DNA from: Paenibacillus sp.
GTDB lineage: Bacteria > Bacillota > Bacilli > Paenibacillales > YIM-B00363
DNA: 64,000 nt
Reading direction: 5' to 3'
NCBI RefSeq assembly: GCF_035645195.1
Contig: NZ_DASQNA010000031.1
Location: forward strand, 1 to 64,000
The translations under genes and the position numbers were made by a program. Shown piece after piece: positions 53,978 through 63,782 of this stretch; position 1 is the first letter of the stretch, and each line of letters begins with the position of its first letter. The notes under the pieces were generated by a model that worked only from the letters and a program-made list of their open reading frames with translations, was not told where the DNA came from and did not search any database.

Positions 53978-55427
53978 AGCGGTCATTTTCGACGACGAAT
54001 ATATCGTGCTGCAGGGGCTGCAGGCGATGATCGATTGGAAGAAGCACGGCATCGAAATCGCAGGCACGGCGGGCGACGGGGCGGCCGCCCTCGCCGTCGT
54101 GCGCGAGAAGCGCCCCGATATTATCTTGACCGACATCCGCATGCCGGGGATGGACGGGCTCGAGCTGATCGAGCGGGTCATGCAGGAGGCGCCGGACACG
54201 TACACGATTGTCTTCAGCGGCTTCAACGAATTCGAGTACGTCAAGCGGGCGATCAGCCTCGGCGTGGCCGATTATTTGGAGAAGCCGATCACGATCCAGA
54301 CGATCGAGCAGGCGGTCGCGAAAATGACGGGACGGCTCGCGAAGCGGGAGGAGCAGCGCCAGGAGTTGCTGGAGAAGGCGACGTGGGAGCTGCTGCTGTC
54401 GGGCGGGACCGCGGAAGCGAGCTGGCGGGAGAAGTTCGGGCCGCGCGCCGAGCGGGTCGTCGGCGCGACGGTGCTCGCCGCTGCGGCCGATTTCGCGCTG
54501 CCCGACGACCCGCTGCGAGCGGCCGTGCCGCTGCGCAGCGGCGAGGAGCGGCTGTGCGCCGTGTTCCATTACGAGCCGCCGACGCACGAGTTCTGGGGGC
54601 ATGTCGAGAACGCGGCGGAGCAGGCGGCGGCGCCGATCGGCGCCGGCGGCACGCACGCGTCGCCGGCTGCGGCGGCGGCGAGCTACCGCGAAGCGCAGCG
54701 CGCGCTGCGGGCGGCCCGCTTCCTCGAGCATCGCGGCTTGATGCGCTTCGAGGAGCTCGGCGCGCTCATGACGGCGCCGCAGGGGCTCCCGGAGCGGGAG
54801 GAGGCGATCGTGCTCGGGCTGCGCTCGGGCAATCGGGAAGCGTTCTACGCGCAGGTCGAGCGGTTCGTCGAGTGGCTCCGCGCCGAGAAGCTCGATCCGC
54901 ACGTGATGGAGCGCGAGATGCTGCGGTGCGTGTATATGATGCAGCGGGCCGCGAGCGAGGACGGGCACGAACCGGCCGGAGAGTCGGATCTCGCTCATGT
55001 GGAAATTCGCGAGACGGCGAACAAAGACGAGTTGATCTCCTGGTTCCGCAAACAGGTCGACCGCGTCGCCGAGGGCGCGTTCCGCCACCGCGAGCATACG
55101 AAGGAAGCCGTCGTCGAGCGGGCGCGGCGTTACATGGAGCAGCATTGCGGCAAAGACGTATCGCTGCAGGAAGTGGCCGATCACGTCGGCATGAACTCCA
55201 GTTATTTGAGCGTGTTGTTCAAGGAAGTGATGGGGGAATCCTATATCAAATACTTGACGCGCTACCGGATGGAGCTGGCGAAGACGATGCTCCGGCAAGG
55301 CCTGAAAGTGAACGAGGTCAGCGAACGGGTCGGGTACCATACGTACCGTCATTTTTCCGAGGTGTTCAAGAAGTTCGCCGGATGTTCGCCCGGCCAATAC
55401 CGGGATCTAAAAAATACGGACACGTAA
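53970..55427 (+). CDS. Response regulator, YesN/AraC type
   Basis: A 485-residue regulator. The receiver domain (1-120) has the acidic FDDEY, phosphoacceptor Asp in ILTDIRMPGMDG and the conserved Lys in DYLEKPI. A variable middle follows, and the C-terminal AraC HTH pair (about 385-485) ends in FAGCSPGQYRDLK. It is translationally coupled to the kinase gene. The solute-binding protein gene is next, so it is the likely activator of the rhamnoside importer. Confidence 0.94.
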   Translation: MRKAVIFDDEYIVLQGLQAMIDWKKHGIEIAGTAGDGAAALAVVREKRPDIILTDIRMPGMDGLELIERVMQEAPDTYTIVFSGFNEFEYVKRAISLGVADYLEKPITIQTIEQAVAKMTGRLAKREEQRQELLEKATWELLLSGGTAEASWREKFGPRAERVVGATVLAAAADFALPDDPLRAAVPLRSGEERLCAVFHYEPPTHEFWGHVENAAEQAAAPIGAGGTHASPAAAAASYREAQRALRAARFLEHRGLMRFEELGALMTAPQGLPEREEAIVLGLRSGNREAFYAQVERFVEWLRAEKLDPHVMEREMLRCVYMMQRAASEDGHEPAGESDLAHVEIRETANKDELISWFRKQVDRVAEGAFRHREHTKEAVVERARRYMEQHCGKDVSLQEVADHVGMNSSYLSVLFKEVMGESYIKYLTRYRMELAKTMLRQGLKVNEVSERVGYHTYRHFSEVFKKFAGCSPGQYRDLKNTDT

Positions 55428-55450
55428 CAAAAAAATGACGCACTGCCTCG

Positions 55451-55464
55451 TGAATGCGGTTGCA
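55451..55464 (+). promoter_or_regulatory. Possible cre (CcpA) site
   Basis: TGAATGCGGTTGCA fits the catabolite-response consensus at 12 of 14 positions. It lies 65 bp before the binding-protein gene, where carbon catabolite control would be expected. Sequence alone is weak evidence. Confidence 0.4.
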
Positions 55465-55528
55465 TGTACAATCAAGTCAACAAGGAGCGACACGCTCATT
55501 GATTCACGACAGGCAGGGGGATATACAG

Positions 55529-56878
55529 ATGAAACGAATGAATTCGAAAGTCATTGCCTTGCTGTGCGGCACGGCGCTTACGGCAGGGTTGTTGAGCGCG
55601 TGCGGCGGCGGAAGCGCCGGCGGCGATTCGACGGCTTCGGAAGGCGGCGAGGCGGCTCCGGCGCCCGCGGCGGAAAACGTCACGCTTACGCTTCTCGTCG
55701 ACAACACGCAGGATTCCGTCAACGTCGCGAAGGCGCTCGAAGAAGCGTTCGAAGCGAAGCAGCCGAACATCGACATCGAGGTAGAAACGCGTCCGGGCGG
55801 CTCGGAAGGCGATAACATCGTCAAGACGCGCCTCGCGACGGGCGACATGACCGACGTATTTTTCTATAACTCCGGTTCGCTCATGCAAGCGCTGCTGCCG
55901 GAGCAAAATTTGGTCGACCTGACGAACGAGCCGTTCCAAGCGAACGTCATCGACTCGTTCAAGCCGACGGTGACGTTCAACGGCAAAATTTACGGCGCTC
56001 CGGCCGGCTCCACGATGGGCGGCGGTTGGTTTTACAACAAAAAAGTGTACGCCGACCTCGGCCTGTCTGTGCCGACGACATGGGCGGAGCTGATCGCGAA
56101 CAACGAGAAAATCAAGGCCGCGGGCATTACGCCGGTCATCGGCGCGTACAAAGATTCCTGGACGTCGCAGCTCGTCGTCTTGGCGGACCAATACAACGTG
56201 CAGGCGGGCGCGCCGACGTTCGCCGACGAGTTCACGGCGAACAAAGCGAAATTCGCGACGACGCCGGCGGCGCTGCGCAGCTTCGAGAAGCTCGGCGAGC
56301 TCGCGGAGAAAGGCCATATGAACAAGGATTATCTCGCTACGGCCTATGACGCGGGCATGAAAATGCTGGCGGAAGGAACGGGCGCGCATTTCCCGATGCT
56401 CACGTTCGCCATTCCGGCGATCGCGCAAAACTATCCGGACAAAATCGACGATATCGGCTTCTTCGCGCAGCCGGGCGACAGCGCCGACGACAACGGTCTT
56501 ACGATTTGGATGCCGGGAGCGGCGTACATTTACAAAAACACGGAGCATCTCGAGGAAGCGAAGCAGTTCGTCGCGTTCGTCGCTTCGGCGGAAGGCACGG
56601 CGGCTATGGCGACCGTATCGAAGCCGCAAGGTCCGTACCCGATCGTCGACGCCGAGATGCCGGAAGACATTCCGCAAGTCGTGAAAGACATGCTGCCTTA
56701 CTTCGAAGCGAACAAGACGGCGCCGGCGCTCGAATTCGTCTCCCCGATCAAGGGTCCGAACCTGCCGCAAATTACGGTCGAAGTCGGCGCAGGCATCAAA
56801 TCGGCGATCGAAGGCGCGGAAGCGTACGACCGCGACGTCGAGAAACAGGCGAAGCAGCTCGGTCTCGAAGGCTGGTAA
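55529..56878 (+). CDS. Solute-binding lipoprotein of the rhamnoside importer
   Basis: A 449-residue lipoprotein. Signal peptide with lipobox LLSAC (Cys25), a Gly/Ser/Ala/Glu linker, then a type 1 sugar-binding fold (NVTLTLLVDNTQDSVNVAKA, GGGWFYNKKVYADLGLSVPT). It belongs to the MalE/UgpB-like superfamily and differs from the two LplA-type proteins at 10446-13743. Start ATG 55529 follows CAGGGGGATATACAG. A stem-loop separates it from the permease genes, which suits a protein needed in excess. Confidence 0.93.
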   Translation: MKRMNSKVIALLCGTALTAGLLSACGGGSAGGDSTASEGGEAAPAPAAENVTLTLLVDNTQDSVNVAKALEEAFEAKQPNIDIEVETRPGGSEGDNIVKTRLATGDMTDVFFYNSGSLMQALLPEQNLVDLTNEPFQANVIDSFKPTVTFNGKIYGAPAGSTMGGGWFYNKKVYADLGLSVPTTWAELIANNEKIKAAGITPVIGAYKDSWTSQLVVLADQYNVQAGAPTFADEFTANKAKFATTPAALRSFEKLGELAEKGHMNKDYLATAYDAGMKMLAEGTGAHFPMLTFAIPAIAQNYPDKIDDIGFFAQPGDSADDNGLTIWMPGAAYIYKNTEHLEEAKQFVAFVASAEGTAAMATVSKPQGPYPIVDAEMPEDIPQVVKDMLPYFEANKTAPALEFVSPIKGPNLPQITVEVGAGIKSAIEGAEAYDRDVEKQAKQLGLEGW

Positions 56879-56908
56879 ACCGAAACTTTTCATGCAGAAA
56901 TGAAGCGG

Positions 56909-56935
56909 ATCGGCCCTGCCCTTGGCGGGGCCGAT
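56909..56935 (+). terminator. Intercistronic stem-loop
   Basis: ATCGGCCC and GGGCCGAT enclose an inner pair CTGCC/GGCGG; no T run. Probably protects the binding-protein mRNA or reduces read-through into the permeases. Confidence 0.55.
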
Positions 56936-56962
56936 GCCCTTCTTAGATAGGAGAGGAAAAAG

Positions 56963-57829
56963 ATGCCGAACATTTTTAAGAAAACGTATTCGTACGGTTT
57001 CCTGGTGCCTGCCGCCATCGTCTATTTCGTGATCTTTTTGCTGCCTACGCTCATGAGCTTCTTCTTCAGCATGACGCGGTGGAGCCTGATCGAGTGGGAG
57101 TTTATCGGATTTGAAAACTTCATTATGTTTTTCCAAGAAGATTCGCTGCGCATCGGCTTTCAAAACACGTTCGTATACGCGCTCGTCACTTGCACGTTGA
57201 AGGTCGTCTTCGGTTTGCTGCTCGGCGTCCTGCTGACGTCGAAGCTGCGCACGAGCGGGTACTTGCGCTCGGTCATTTTCTTCCCGACGCTCGTCTCCAC
57301 GATCGCCGTCGGCATCGCCTTCAGCGTCATGATGCATCCGACCCAAGGCCTCATTAACCAAACGCTCGCGGCGATCGGCATCATCGGACCCGACTGGCTC
57401 GGCGACACGCGCATCGCGCTGCTCTCCGTCGCCATGGTCGACGTATGGAAGGGCGTAGGATTCGCGACGGTCATCTTCATGGCCGGCATTTTGTCCATTC
57501 CCGAAGAATATTACGAAGCGCTGTCGATCGACGGCGGCAACGCCTTCCATAAGTTCTGGAACATTATCGTGCCGCTGAGCCGCCCCGCGATGAATTCCGT
57601 CATCATCCTCGCGTTCATCGGCGGCCTCCGCTCGTTCGACCTTGTGTGGGCGATGACCCGCGGCGGTCCCGGCTTTACGACGGACCTGATCGCTTCGATC
57701 ATTTATAAGCAATATCAGGGCGGATTCTACGGCTTATCGACGGCCGGCAACGTCATCCTGTTCGTCTTCGTTTCGGCGTTGGCGTTCCCGCTCTATATGT
57801 ATTTGAACCGCAAGGAGGTAGACCTATGA
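56963..57829 (+). CDS. Sugar ABC transporter permease (MalF-like)
   Basis: A 288-residue permease with six predicted helices. The ATPase-contact EAA loop reads YEALSIDGGNAFHKFWNIIV. FLVPAAIVYFVIFLLPTLMS is the typical first helix and SIIYKQYQGGFYGLSTAG the usual C-terminal part. Start ATG 56963 follows TAGGAGAGGAAAAAG. Its stop overlaps the start of the partner permease (ATGA). Confidence 0.93.
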   Translation: MPNIFKKTYSYGFLVPAAIVYFVIFLLPTLMSFFFSMTRWSLIEWEFIGFENFIMFFQEDSLRIGFQNTFVYALVTCTLKVVFGLLLGVLLTSKLRTSGYLRSVIFFPTLVSTIAVGIAFSVMMHPTQGLINQTLAAIGIIGPDWLGDTRIALLSVAMVDVWKGVGFATVIFMAGILSIPEEYYEALSIDGGNAFHKFWNIIVPLSRPAMNSVIILAFIGGLRSFDLVWAMTRGGPGFTTDLIASIIYKQYQGGFYGLSTAGNVILFVFVSALAFPLYMYLNRKEVDL

Positions 57830-58656
57830 GCAAAGGCACGCGCAAATTTACGCTCGAATCGATCGCCGTCCTATTTACGATCGTCGTGTTCTGGGTCCCT
57901 TTCTACTTCGTATTTTTAACGGCGGCGAAGGACGCGAAGCAGGCGTCGCTGCTCGATCTGTCTTGGCCGTCGCAATTCCGCATCTGGGAAAACATGCAGG
58001 AGGTCGTCGCCGCGCGCGATTTCATGCTGCTTCGGGCGTTCTGGAACAGCACCGTGTTGACGGTGCTCTCGATCGTCGTGCTCGTTGCCATTTGCGCGAT
58101 GGCCGGCTACGTGATCCAGCGCCGTTCGTCCCGCGCGACGCCGGCGATCAACTTCCTCATCCTGGCCGGGCTCATCATCCCGCCGGCGATCGTGCCGACG
58201 ATTTGGGTGCTCGACGGCATCGGCTTGTTCAAGACGATGACGGGGCTCGTGCTCGTTGAAGTGGCGCTCGGCTTCCCTTTTACAGTATTGTTATATAAGG
58301 GGTTCATGGTAGCGATTCCACGCGAAATCGACGAAGCAGCTCTCATGGATGGTGCAAGCGGTTTCACTTTGTTTTGGCGCATCATCTTCCCGCTGCTGCA
58401 GCCGGTGACGGCGACGGTCATCGTCATTTCCGCGGTCAGCATCTTCAACGATTTTACGAATCCGCTCTATTTCTTGCCGGGGGCGAAAAACGCGACCGTG
58501 CAGCTTACGCTCTACAACTTCCAGAGCCAATTCGTCACGCAGTGGAATTTGCTGTTCACGAACATCCTGCTCATCACGATTCCGCCGCTTGTGCTGTTCT
58601 TGTTTTTCAACAAAAAGATCGTATCCGGCATGACGGCCGGCTCGGTCAAAGGCTAA
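57826..58656 (+). CDS. Sugar ABC transporter permease (MalG-like)
   Basis: A 276-residue partner permease with six predicted helices. Its EAA loop reads IDEAALMDGASGFTLFWRII, and FFNKKIVSGMTAGSVKG is the family ending. It overlaps the first permease gene by four bases, with AAGGAGG upstream. No ATPase gene is in this operon. It is followed 16 bp later by the rhamnosidase gene. Confidence 0.93.
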   Translation: MSKGTRKFTLESIAVLFTIVVFWVPFYFVFLTAAKDAKQASLLDLSWPSQFRIWENMQEVVAARDFMLLRAFWNSTVLTVLSIVVLVAICAMAGYVIQRRSSRATPAINFLILAGLIIPPAIVPTIWVLDGIGLFKTMTGLVLVEVALGFPFTVLLYKGFMVAIPREIDEAALMDGASGFTLFWRIIFPLLQPVTATVIVISAVSIFNDFTNPLYFLPGAKNATVQLTLYNFQSQFVTQWNLLFTNILLITIPPLVLFLFFNKKIVSGMTAGSVKG

Positions 58657-58672
58657 GGGAGAGGGTTTTCGG

Positions 58673-61564
58673 ATGACAGAGTTACTGGTTACGGCATTGA
58701 CGTGCGAATATCGCACGAACCCGATGGGCATCGACGCGGCGTCGCCCCGCTTCGGATGGCAGCTGCGGTCGGACCGCCGCGGCACGGTACAGAAGGGGTA
58801 CCGGTTGGTCGTCGCCGAGGCGTCCGCCGGCTTCGAAGCGCCCGTATGGGATACGGGTACTATCGAGTCGGACCGCTCGGTTCAAGTCGCGTACGAAGGG
58901 CCGGCGCTGCAGCCGCGGACGGCGTATGCATACCGCGTGAAATTATGGGACGGCGAAGGCCGCGAATCCGAATGGAGCGAAGCCGCTTCGTTCGAGACGG
59001 GGCTGATGGGCGGCGCCTGGCAGGCGGAGTGGATCACCCCGGCCGCCGACGCGATCGACCCCCAGACGGAAGCATCGTTCCTGCTGCGGAAGGCGTTCGA
59101 ACTGCGCGGCGGCATCGTCTCGGCCCGCGTTTACGCGACCGCGGCCGGCGCGTACGAGCTGTACGTCAACGGGCAGCTCGCTTCCGAGGACGTGCTTGCG
59201 CCGGGCTGGACGTCGTACCACAATCGCCTGCAGTACCAAACGTACGACGTCACGGCGCTCGTCCGGGAAGGCGGCAACGGCATCGGCCTCCTGCTCGGGG
59301 ACGGTTGGTACCGGAGCGGCATCGGGTTCGAGGGGAAAAATTTCAAATACGGCGAACGGCGCGCCGCGCTTGCGCAGCTGCACGTCCGGTTCGCGGACGG
59401 CAGCGAAACCGTCGTCGCGACGGACGGCACATGGAAGGCGTCGACCGCGCCGGTCGTCTACTCGACGATATACCACGGCGAGACGTACGACGCGCGGCTA
59501 GAGCAGGACGGCTGGAGCGAATCGGGCTTCGACGACGCCGAATGGGCGGCCGTCGAGCGGTATGAGCCTGCCGTCGGGACGATCGTCGCGCAGGAGAACT
59601 GGCCGACGCGCGTCACGGAGACGCTCGCGCCGATCGCCCAGTTCGTGACGCCGGCGGGCGCGCTCGTGCTCGATCTCGGCCAAAATATGGTCGGACGGAT
59701 GCGCTTCACGGTGAAGAACGCGCCGGCCGGAACGACGATCACGCTCCGCCACGCGGAAGTGCTGGACAAGGACGGCAACATTTATTACGGCAACCTGCGC
59801 CCGGCGAAGCAGATCGTGAAGTACATCGCCAAGGGCGCGGCGGAAGAAACGTACGCGCCGCATTTTACGTTCCAAGGATTCCGGTACGTGCAGGTCGAGG
59901 GGTACCCGGGCCAAGAGAACGGGCTGCCGCTCGAGCTGTTCGCCGGCGAAGTGCTGCACTCCGACATGCCGCGGACGGGCGAGTTCGAATGCTCCGACGA
60001 GCGCGTCAATCAGCTGCAGCGCAACATCCAGTGGGGCCAGCGGGGCAATTTCCTCGACGTGCCGACGGACTGCCCGCAGCGGGACGAGCGGTTAGGGTGG
60101 ACCGGCGACGCGCAGGTGTTCATCGGCACGGCGCTGTTCAACTTCCAAGGCGGGCCGTTCTTCACGAAGTGGCTGCGCGACATGCAGGCCGAGCAGCTGC
60201 CGAACGGCGGCATTCCGTTCGTCATTCCGGACGTCGTCGGCGGCGACAGCTCGGCGGCGTGGGGCGACGCGGCGGTCATCTGCCCGTGGACGACATACCT
60301 TTATTACGACGACCTTCGGCTGCTCGAAGAGCAGTACGGCATGATGAAAGGCTGGGTCGAATACATCCGCTCGCAGGGCGACGACGAATTTTTGTGGAAC
60401 ACCGGCTTCCATTTCGGCGATTGGCTCGCGCTCGACGCGAAAGAGAACAGCTGGGTCGGCGCGACGCCGCGCGATTTGATCGCGACCGCATATTACGCGT
60501 ACTCGACGCGGCTCGTGCGCGACGCGGCGGCGGCGCTCGGCAAACAGGAAGACGCGGCGGCGTACGGCGCGTTGTACGACAACGTCGTGCGCGCGTTCCG
60601 CGACGAATTCGTCTCGCCGAACGGCCGCATCGCGTCGCCGACGCAGACGGCGCACGTGCTCGCGCTCGCGTTCGATCTCGTCGACGAGCCGATGAAATCC
60701 CGCGTGGCGAGGGATTTGAACGACCTCGTCGTGGACAACGACTACCATTTGACGACGGGCTTCGTCGGCACGCCGTATTTGTGCTTCGCGCTGTCGAACA
60801 ACGGTTACCATGACACGGCGATGAAGCTGCTTCTTCAAGAAAGCTACCCGGGCTGGCTGTACTCCGTCAGCAAGGGCGCGACGACGATCTGGGAGCATTG
60901 GGACAGCATTAAGCCGGACGGCTCGTTCTGGAGCGACGACATGAACTCGTTCAACCATTACGCGTACGGCGCGATCGGCGAATGGATGTACCGCAAGGTC
61001 GCCGGCCTCGATATGGATGCGTCCGTCCCGGGCTTTAAGCGTCTTCGCTTCGAGCCGCTGTTCGGCGCGGGCAAGCTGACGCACGCGAGAGCGGCGCACG
61101 AAACGATGTACGGCGCCGCGGAATCGGCGTGGCGGGTCGACGGCGCGCGCATCGAAGTGCGCATCCGGGTGCCGGCCAACGCGACGGCGGAGGTCGTCCT
61201 GCGCGGCGCGGCGGCCGCCGGGACGACCGAGAACGGCGCGCCGGTATCGGATGCGGCAGGCGTGACGGTCGTTCGCGAAACCGAGAACGGGCTCGTTCTG
61301 AACGTCGGGTCGGGCGAGTACGCATTCGCGTACGAGAACGCGGATTTGTTCCGCGTAACGTTCACGGAGCACTCCAAGCTGTGCGACGTGTTAAGCGATC
61401 CGCGCGGAGAAGCGCTGGTCAAGCAGCACGTGCCGGAGCTGTTCCAAGGGCCGGCTATCAACTTCGTCTCCAAAAGCAGCTTAAAACAAATCGCCGAGAA
61501 CGGCATGCTGCGCGTGCCGAAAGAGAGCATCGCGAAGCTCGTCGAAGCGCTCGCGCAGGCATAA
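58673..61564 (+). CDS. Alpha-L-rhamnosidase (GH78)
   Basis: A 963-residue cytoplasmic enzyme that removes terminal alpha-L-rhamnose. It has the complete Bac_rhamnosid layout: N-terminal beta domains (LTCEYRTNPMGIDAASPRFG at the start; WRSYHN-like GWTSYHNRLQYQTYDVT), a concanavalin-like domain (LDLGQNMVGRM), an (alpha/alpha)6 barrel with the acidic motif DCPQRDERLGWTGDAQVF, and a C-terminal beta domain. Start ATG 58673 follows GGGAGAGGGTTTTCGG. It is the last clear member of the importer operon and would act on the imported oligosaccharide. Confidence 0.95.
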   Translation: MTELLVTALTCEYRTNPMGIDAASPRFGWQLRSDRRGTVQKGYRLVVAEASAGFEAPVWDTGTIESDRSVQVAYEGPALQPRTAYAYRVKLWDGEGRESEWSEAASFETGLMGGAWQAEWITPAADAIDPQTEASFLLRKAFELRGGIVSARVYATAAGAYELYVNGQLASEDVLAPGWTSYHNRLQYQTYDVTALVREGGNGIGLLLGDGWYRSGIGFEGKNFKYGERRAALAQLHVRFADGSETVVATDGTWKASTAPVVYSTIYHGETYDARLEQDGWSESGFDDAEWAAVERYEPAVGTIVAQENWPTRVTETLAPIAQFVTPAGALVLDLGQNMVGRMRFTVKNAPAGTTITLRHAEVLDKDGNIYYGNLRPAKQIVKYIAKGAAEETYAPHFTFQGFRYVQVEGYPGQENGLPLELFAGEVLHSDMPRTGEFECSDERVNQLQRNIQWGQRGNFLDVPTDCPQRDERLGWTGDAQVFIGTALFNFQGGPFFTKWLRDMQAEQLPNGGIPFVIPDVVGGDSSAAWGDAAVICPWTTYLYYDDLRLLEEQYGMMKGWVEYIRSQGDDEFLWNTGFHFGDWLALDAKENSWVGATPRDLIATAYYAYSTRLVRDAAAALGKQEDAAAYGALYDNVVRAFRDEFVSPNGRIASPTQTAHVLALAFDLVDEPMKSRVARDLNDLVVDNDYHLTTGFVGTPYLCFALSNNGYHDTAMKLLLQESYPGWLYSVSKGATTIWEHWDSIKPDGSFWSDDMNSFNHYAYGAIGEWMYRKVAGLDMDASVPGFKRLRFEPLFGAGKLTHARAAHETMYGAAESAWRVDGARIEVRIRVPANATAEVVLRGAAAAGTTENGAPVSDAAGVTVVRETENGLVLNVGSGEYAFAYENADLFRVTFTEHSKLCDVLSDPRGEALVKQHVPELFQGPAINFVSKSSLKQIAENGMLRVPKESIAKLVEALAQA

Positions 61565-61614
61565 TTCCTTTATGCAATCAGGTTAGGCAACGAACGGGAA
61601 GCGGGGAAACGCGA

Positions 61615-63153
61615 ATGAATGAACAATGGGTCGAACTCGCGGAGCGGCTGACGCCCGCGCTGCATGAAACGAAAGCGGCGCCGAAGCGCCTCGTCGAGGT
61701 CGCGGCGGACGCGGATGCGTTCCAAGGGTGGCGGATGGAGCCGGCCTGGGACGTCGAAGAGCTGCGGAACAAGACGTTCGGCAAAGGCGAGAGCTTCACG
61801 CTGGACTTCGGCGACCACTGCGTCGGGTACGTGTCGTTCGCCGTCGACTCCGCCGGCAGCCCGCAGGACGCGCCGCTCAAGCTGAAGCTGACCTTCGGCG
61901 AAATGCCTTGCGAAATCGGGGAAAATTTCGCCGATTACGACGGCTGGCTCAGCAGCTCGTGGCTGCAGGAAGAAACGATGTACATCGACGTGCTGCCGGC
62001 GATCGTGCGGATGCCGCGCCGGTACAGCTTCCGGTACTTGAAGGTGGAAGTGGTCGACGCTTCGCGCAAGTATACGGCGACGTTTTCGGATTTCGTCTGC
62101 GTCTCGGTGTCGTCGGCCGACCGGAGCGCCGTGCCGCCGCTGCCGGCGGACGTGCCGGACGATCTGCGGACGATGGACCGCATCGCCTTGAAGACGCTCG
62201 AAGACTGCATGCAGACGGTGTACGAGGACGGCCCGAAGCGGGACCGCCGCCTCTGGATCGGCGACCTGCGGCTGCAGGCGCAGGCGAACTACGTGACGTT
62301 CGGCGATCGGGATTTGGCGCGGCGCTGTCTGTATTTGTTCGCGGGCATGCCGCTGCCGAACGGCGCGGTAAGCGCGTGCGTGTTCGAAACGCCGAAGCCG
62401 CATGCCGACGACATTCATTTGTACGACTATTCTCTGTTTTTCGCCGCTTGCCTGCACGATTACTACGAAGCGACGAAGGACCGCGAGACGCTCGAAGAAC
62501 TGTGGCCGGTCGCGCTGCGGCAGCTGCGAATCGGCGTCGAGCGGCTCGACGCGCGCGGCGTCGTGAAGGACGACCCGTCGTGGTGGTGCTTCATCGATTG
62601 GGTGGAGGGGCTGAACAAGCAGGCGCCGGCGCAAGCCGTGCTCATTTATAACCTTCGCCGCGGTCTGAAGCTGGCCGAGCTCGTCGGCGCGCCGGAAGCC
62701 GGCAGGATCGCGGAACAGCTGCAGCGGGCGCTGGACGCGGCGCTCGCCCACTTGTGGGACGCGCGGCTCGGCGCGTTCGTCTCCGGCGAAGAGCGGCAGG
62801 TGTCCTGGGCGTCGCAGGTATGGATGGCGCTCGCCGAAGCGCTGCCGCGGGAGGAGACGGCGGCGCTGTTCGATCGGCTGCACGCCGCGCCGCCGGCCGT
62901 CGGCATGAATACGCCTTACATGTACCACCATTACGTCGAAGCCTTGTTTTTATGCGGCCGAACGGAGAAGGCGTGGGAAGAGGTGCGGGCGTATTGGGGC
63001 GAAATGGTTCGCGACGGCGCCGACACGTTCTGGGAGGCGTACAATCCGAACGACAAAAAGTTTTCGCCGTACGGCAGCAACGTCATCAACAGCTACTGCC
63101 ACGCGTGGAGCTGCACGCCGACGTATTTCGTGCGCACGTATTGGGGGAATTGA
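61615..63153 (+). CDS. GH78-like six-hairpin glycosidase with changed acidic motif
   Basis: A 512-residue protein related to the rhamnosidase upstream: a short beta domain (WRMEPAWDVEELRNKTFGKG, FTLDFGDHCVGYVSF), then an (alpha/alpha)6 barrel (QTVYEDGPKRDRRLWIGDLR, LQAQANYVTFGDRDLARRCL). The rhamnosidase has QRDERLGWTGD where this one has KRDRRLWIGD, so the central Glu is Arg. It may act on another sugar linkage, use different acids, or be a binding partner. Start ATG 61615 follows AAGCGGGGAAACGCGA, 50 bp after the rhamnosidase stop. Confidence 0.83.
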   Translation: MNEQWVELAERLTPALHETKAAPKRLVEVAADADAFQGWRMEPAWDVEELRNKTFGKGESFTLDFGDHCVGYVSFAVDSAGSPQDAPLKLKLTFGEMPCEIGENFADYDGWLSSSWLQEETMYIDVLPAIVRMPRRYSFRYLKVEVVDASRKYTATFSDFVCVSVSSADRSAVPPLPADVPDDLRTMDRIALKTLEDCMQTVYEDGPKRDRRLWIGDLRLQAQANYVTFGDRDLARRCLYLFAGMPLPNGAVSACVFETPKPHADDIHLYDYSLFFAACLHDYYEATKDRETLEELWPVALRQLRIGVERLDARGVVKDDPSWWCFIDWVEGLNKQAPAQAVLIYNLRRGLKLAELVGAPEAGRIAEQLQRALDAALAHLWDARLGAFVSGEERQVSWASQVWMALAEALPREETAALFDRLHAAPPAVGMNTPYMYHHYVEALFLCGRTEKAWEEVRAYWGEMVRDGADTFWEAYNPNDKKFSPYGSNVINSYCHAWSCTPTYFVRTYWGN

Positions 63154-63227
63154 TTGCCGCAGACCGAAGTCTGTCCTATAGTGGTAACAGGCTGAATATT
63201 TGCGGAAATCGAGGTGCGGACAATCGA

Positions 63228-63782
63228 GTGGAACCGAAATATTGCATGTCTTGCGGACAACGGCTGGAACGCCGGGATATCGACGGAACGCCGCGGGACG
63301 CTTGCCCGTCATGCAGCTTCGTGCATTGGGGCAATTACAGCGTCGGCGTCGGCGCGCTCGTCGTGAGAGAGGGCAAGGTGCTGCTCGTTCGCCGGGCCCA
63401 GGAGCCGGGACGCGGCTACTGGACGAATCCGGGCGGGTATATCGAGCAGCTCGAGCCGATCGAGGACAGCATCGTGCGGGAAGTGTTCGAGGAAAGCGGC
63501 GTGCGCGCTTCCGTGAAGAGCGTCGTCGCCGTGCGCGACCAGCCGCGCGCCGTCCACAACGTCTACATCGCTTTCGCGATGGAATACGTAAGCGGGGAGC
63601 CGACGCCGGACGGCGTGGAGGTCGACGCGGCCGGATTTTACGGCCTCGAAGAGATGTCCGGCATGAACGTCGCGCCGTTCACGCGGTGGCTCGTCGACGT
63701 CGCCCTGCGCGGGGCGTCGGAAGGACTGCGGCCCGACCGGGAGCCGATCGCCGCTTTCGGCGGATTCGGATTCCGCGTGTGA
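63228..63782 (+). CDS. NUDIX hydrolase with N-terminal zinc ribbon
   Basis: A 184-residue protein. The N-terminus has two CxxC pairs (YCMSCGQRL and DACPSCSFVHWG) that form a zinc ribbon like that of NudC/ADP-ribose-type NUDIX enzymes. The NUDIX box is GGYIEQLEPIEDSIVREVFEESG minus the first residues, read from GGYIEQLEP to REVFEESG. It cleaves a nucleoside diphosphate linked to an unknown moiety. Start GTG 63228 has GAGGTG 11 bases upstream; ATG 63246 would cut into the ribbon. Confidence 0.86.
   Translation: MEPKYCMSCGQRLERRDIDGTPRDACPSCSFVHWGNYSVGVGALVVREGKVLLVRRAQEPGRGYWTNPGGYIEQLEPIEDSIVREVFEESGVRASVKSVVAVRDQPRAVHNVYIAFAMEYVSGEPTPDGVEVDAAGFYGLEEMSGMNVAPFTRWLVDVALRGASEGLRPDREPIAAFGGFGFRV

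Noticed and set aside
60092-61372. Long antisense frame inside the rhamnosidase gene
   Set aside because: Arg-rich translation, no binding site and no domain. It is a shadow of a GC-rich coding strand. The same applies to the long antisense frames in the lyase, thiD, ATPase and two-component genes.
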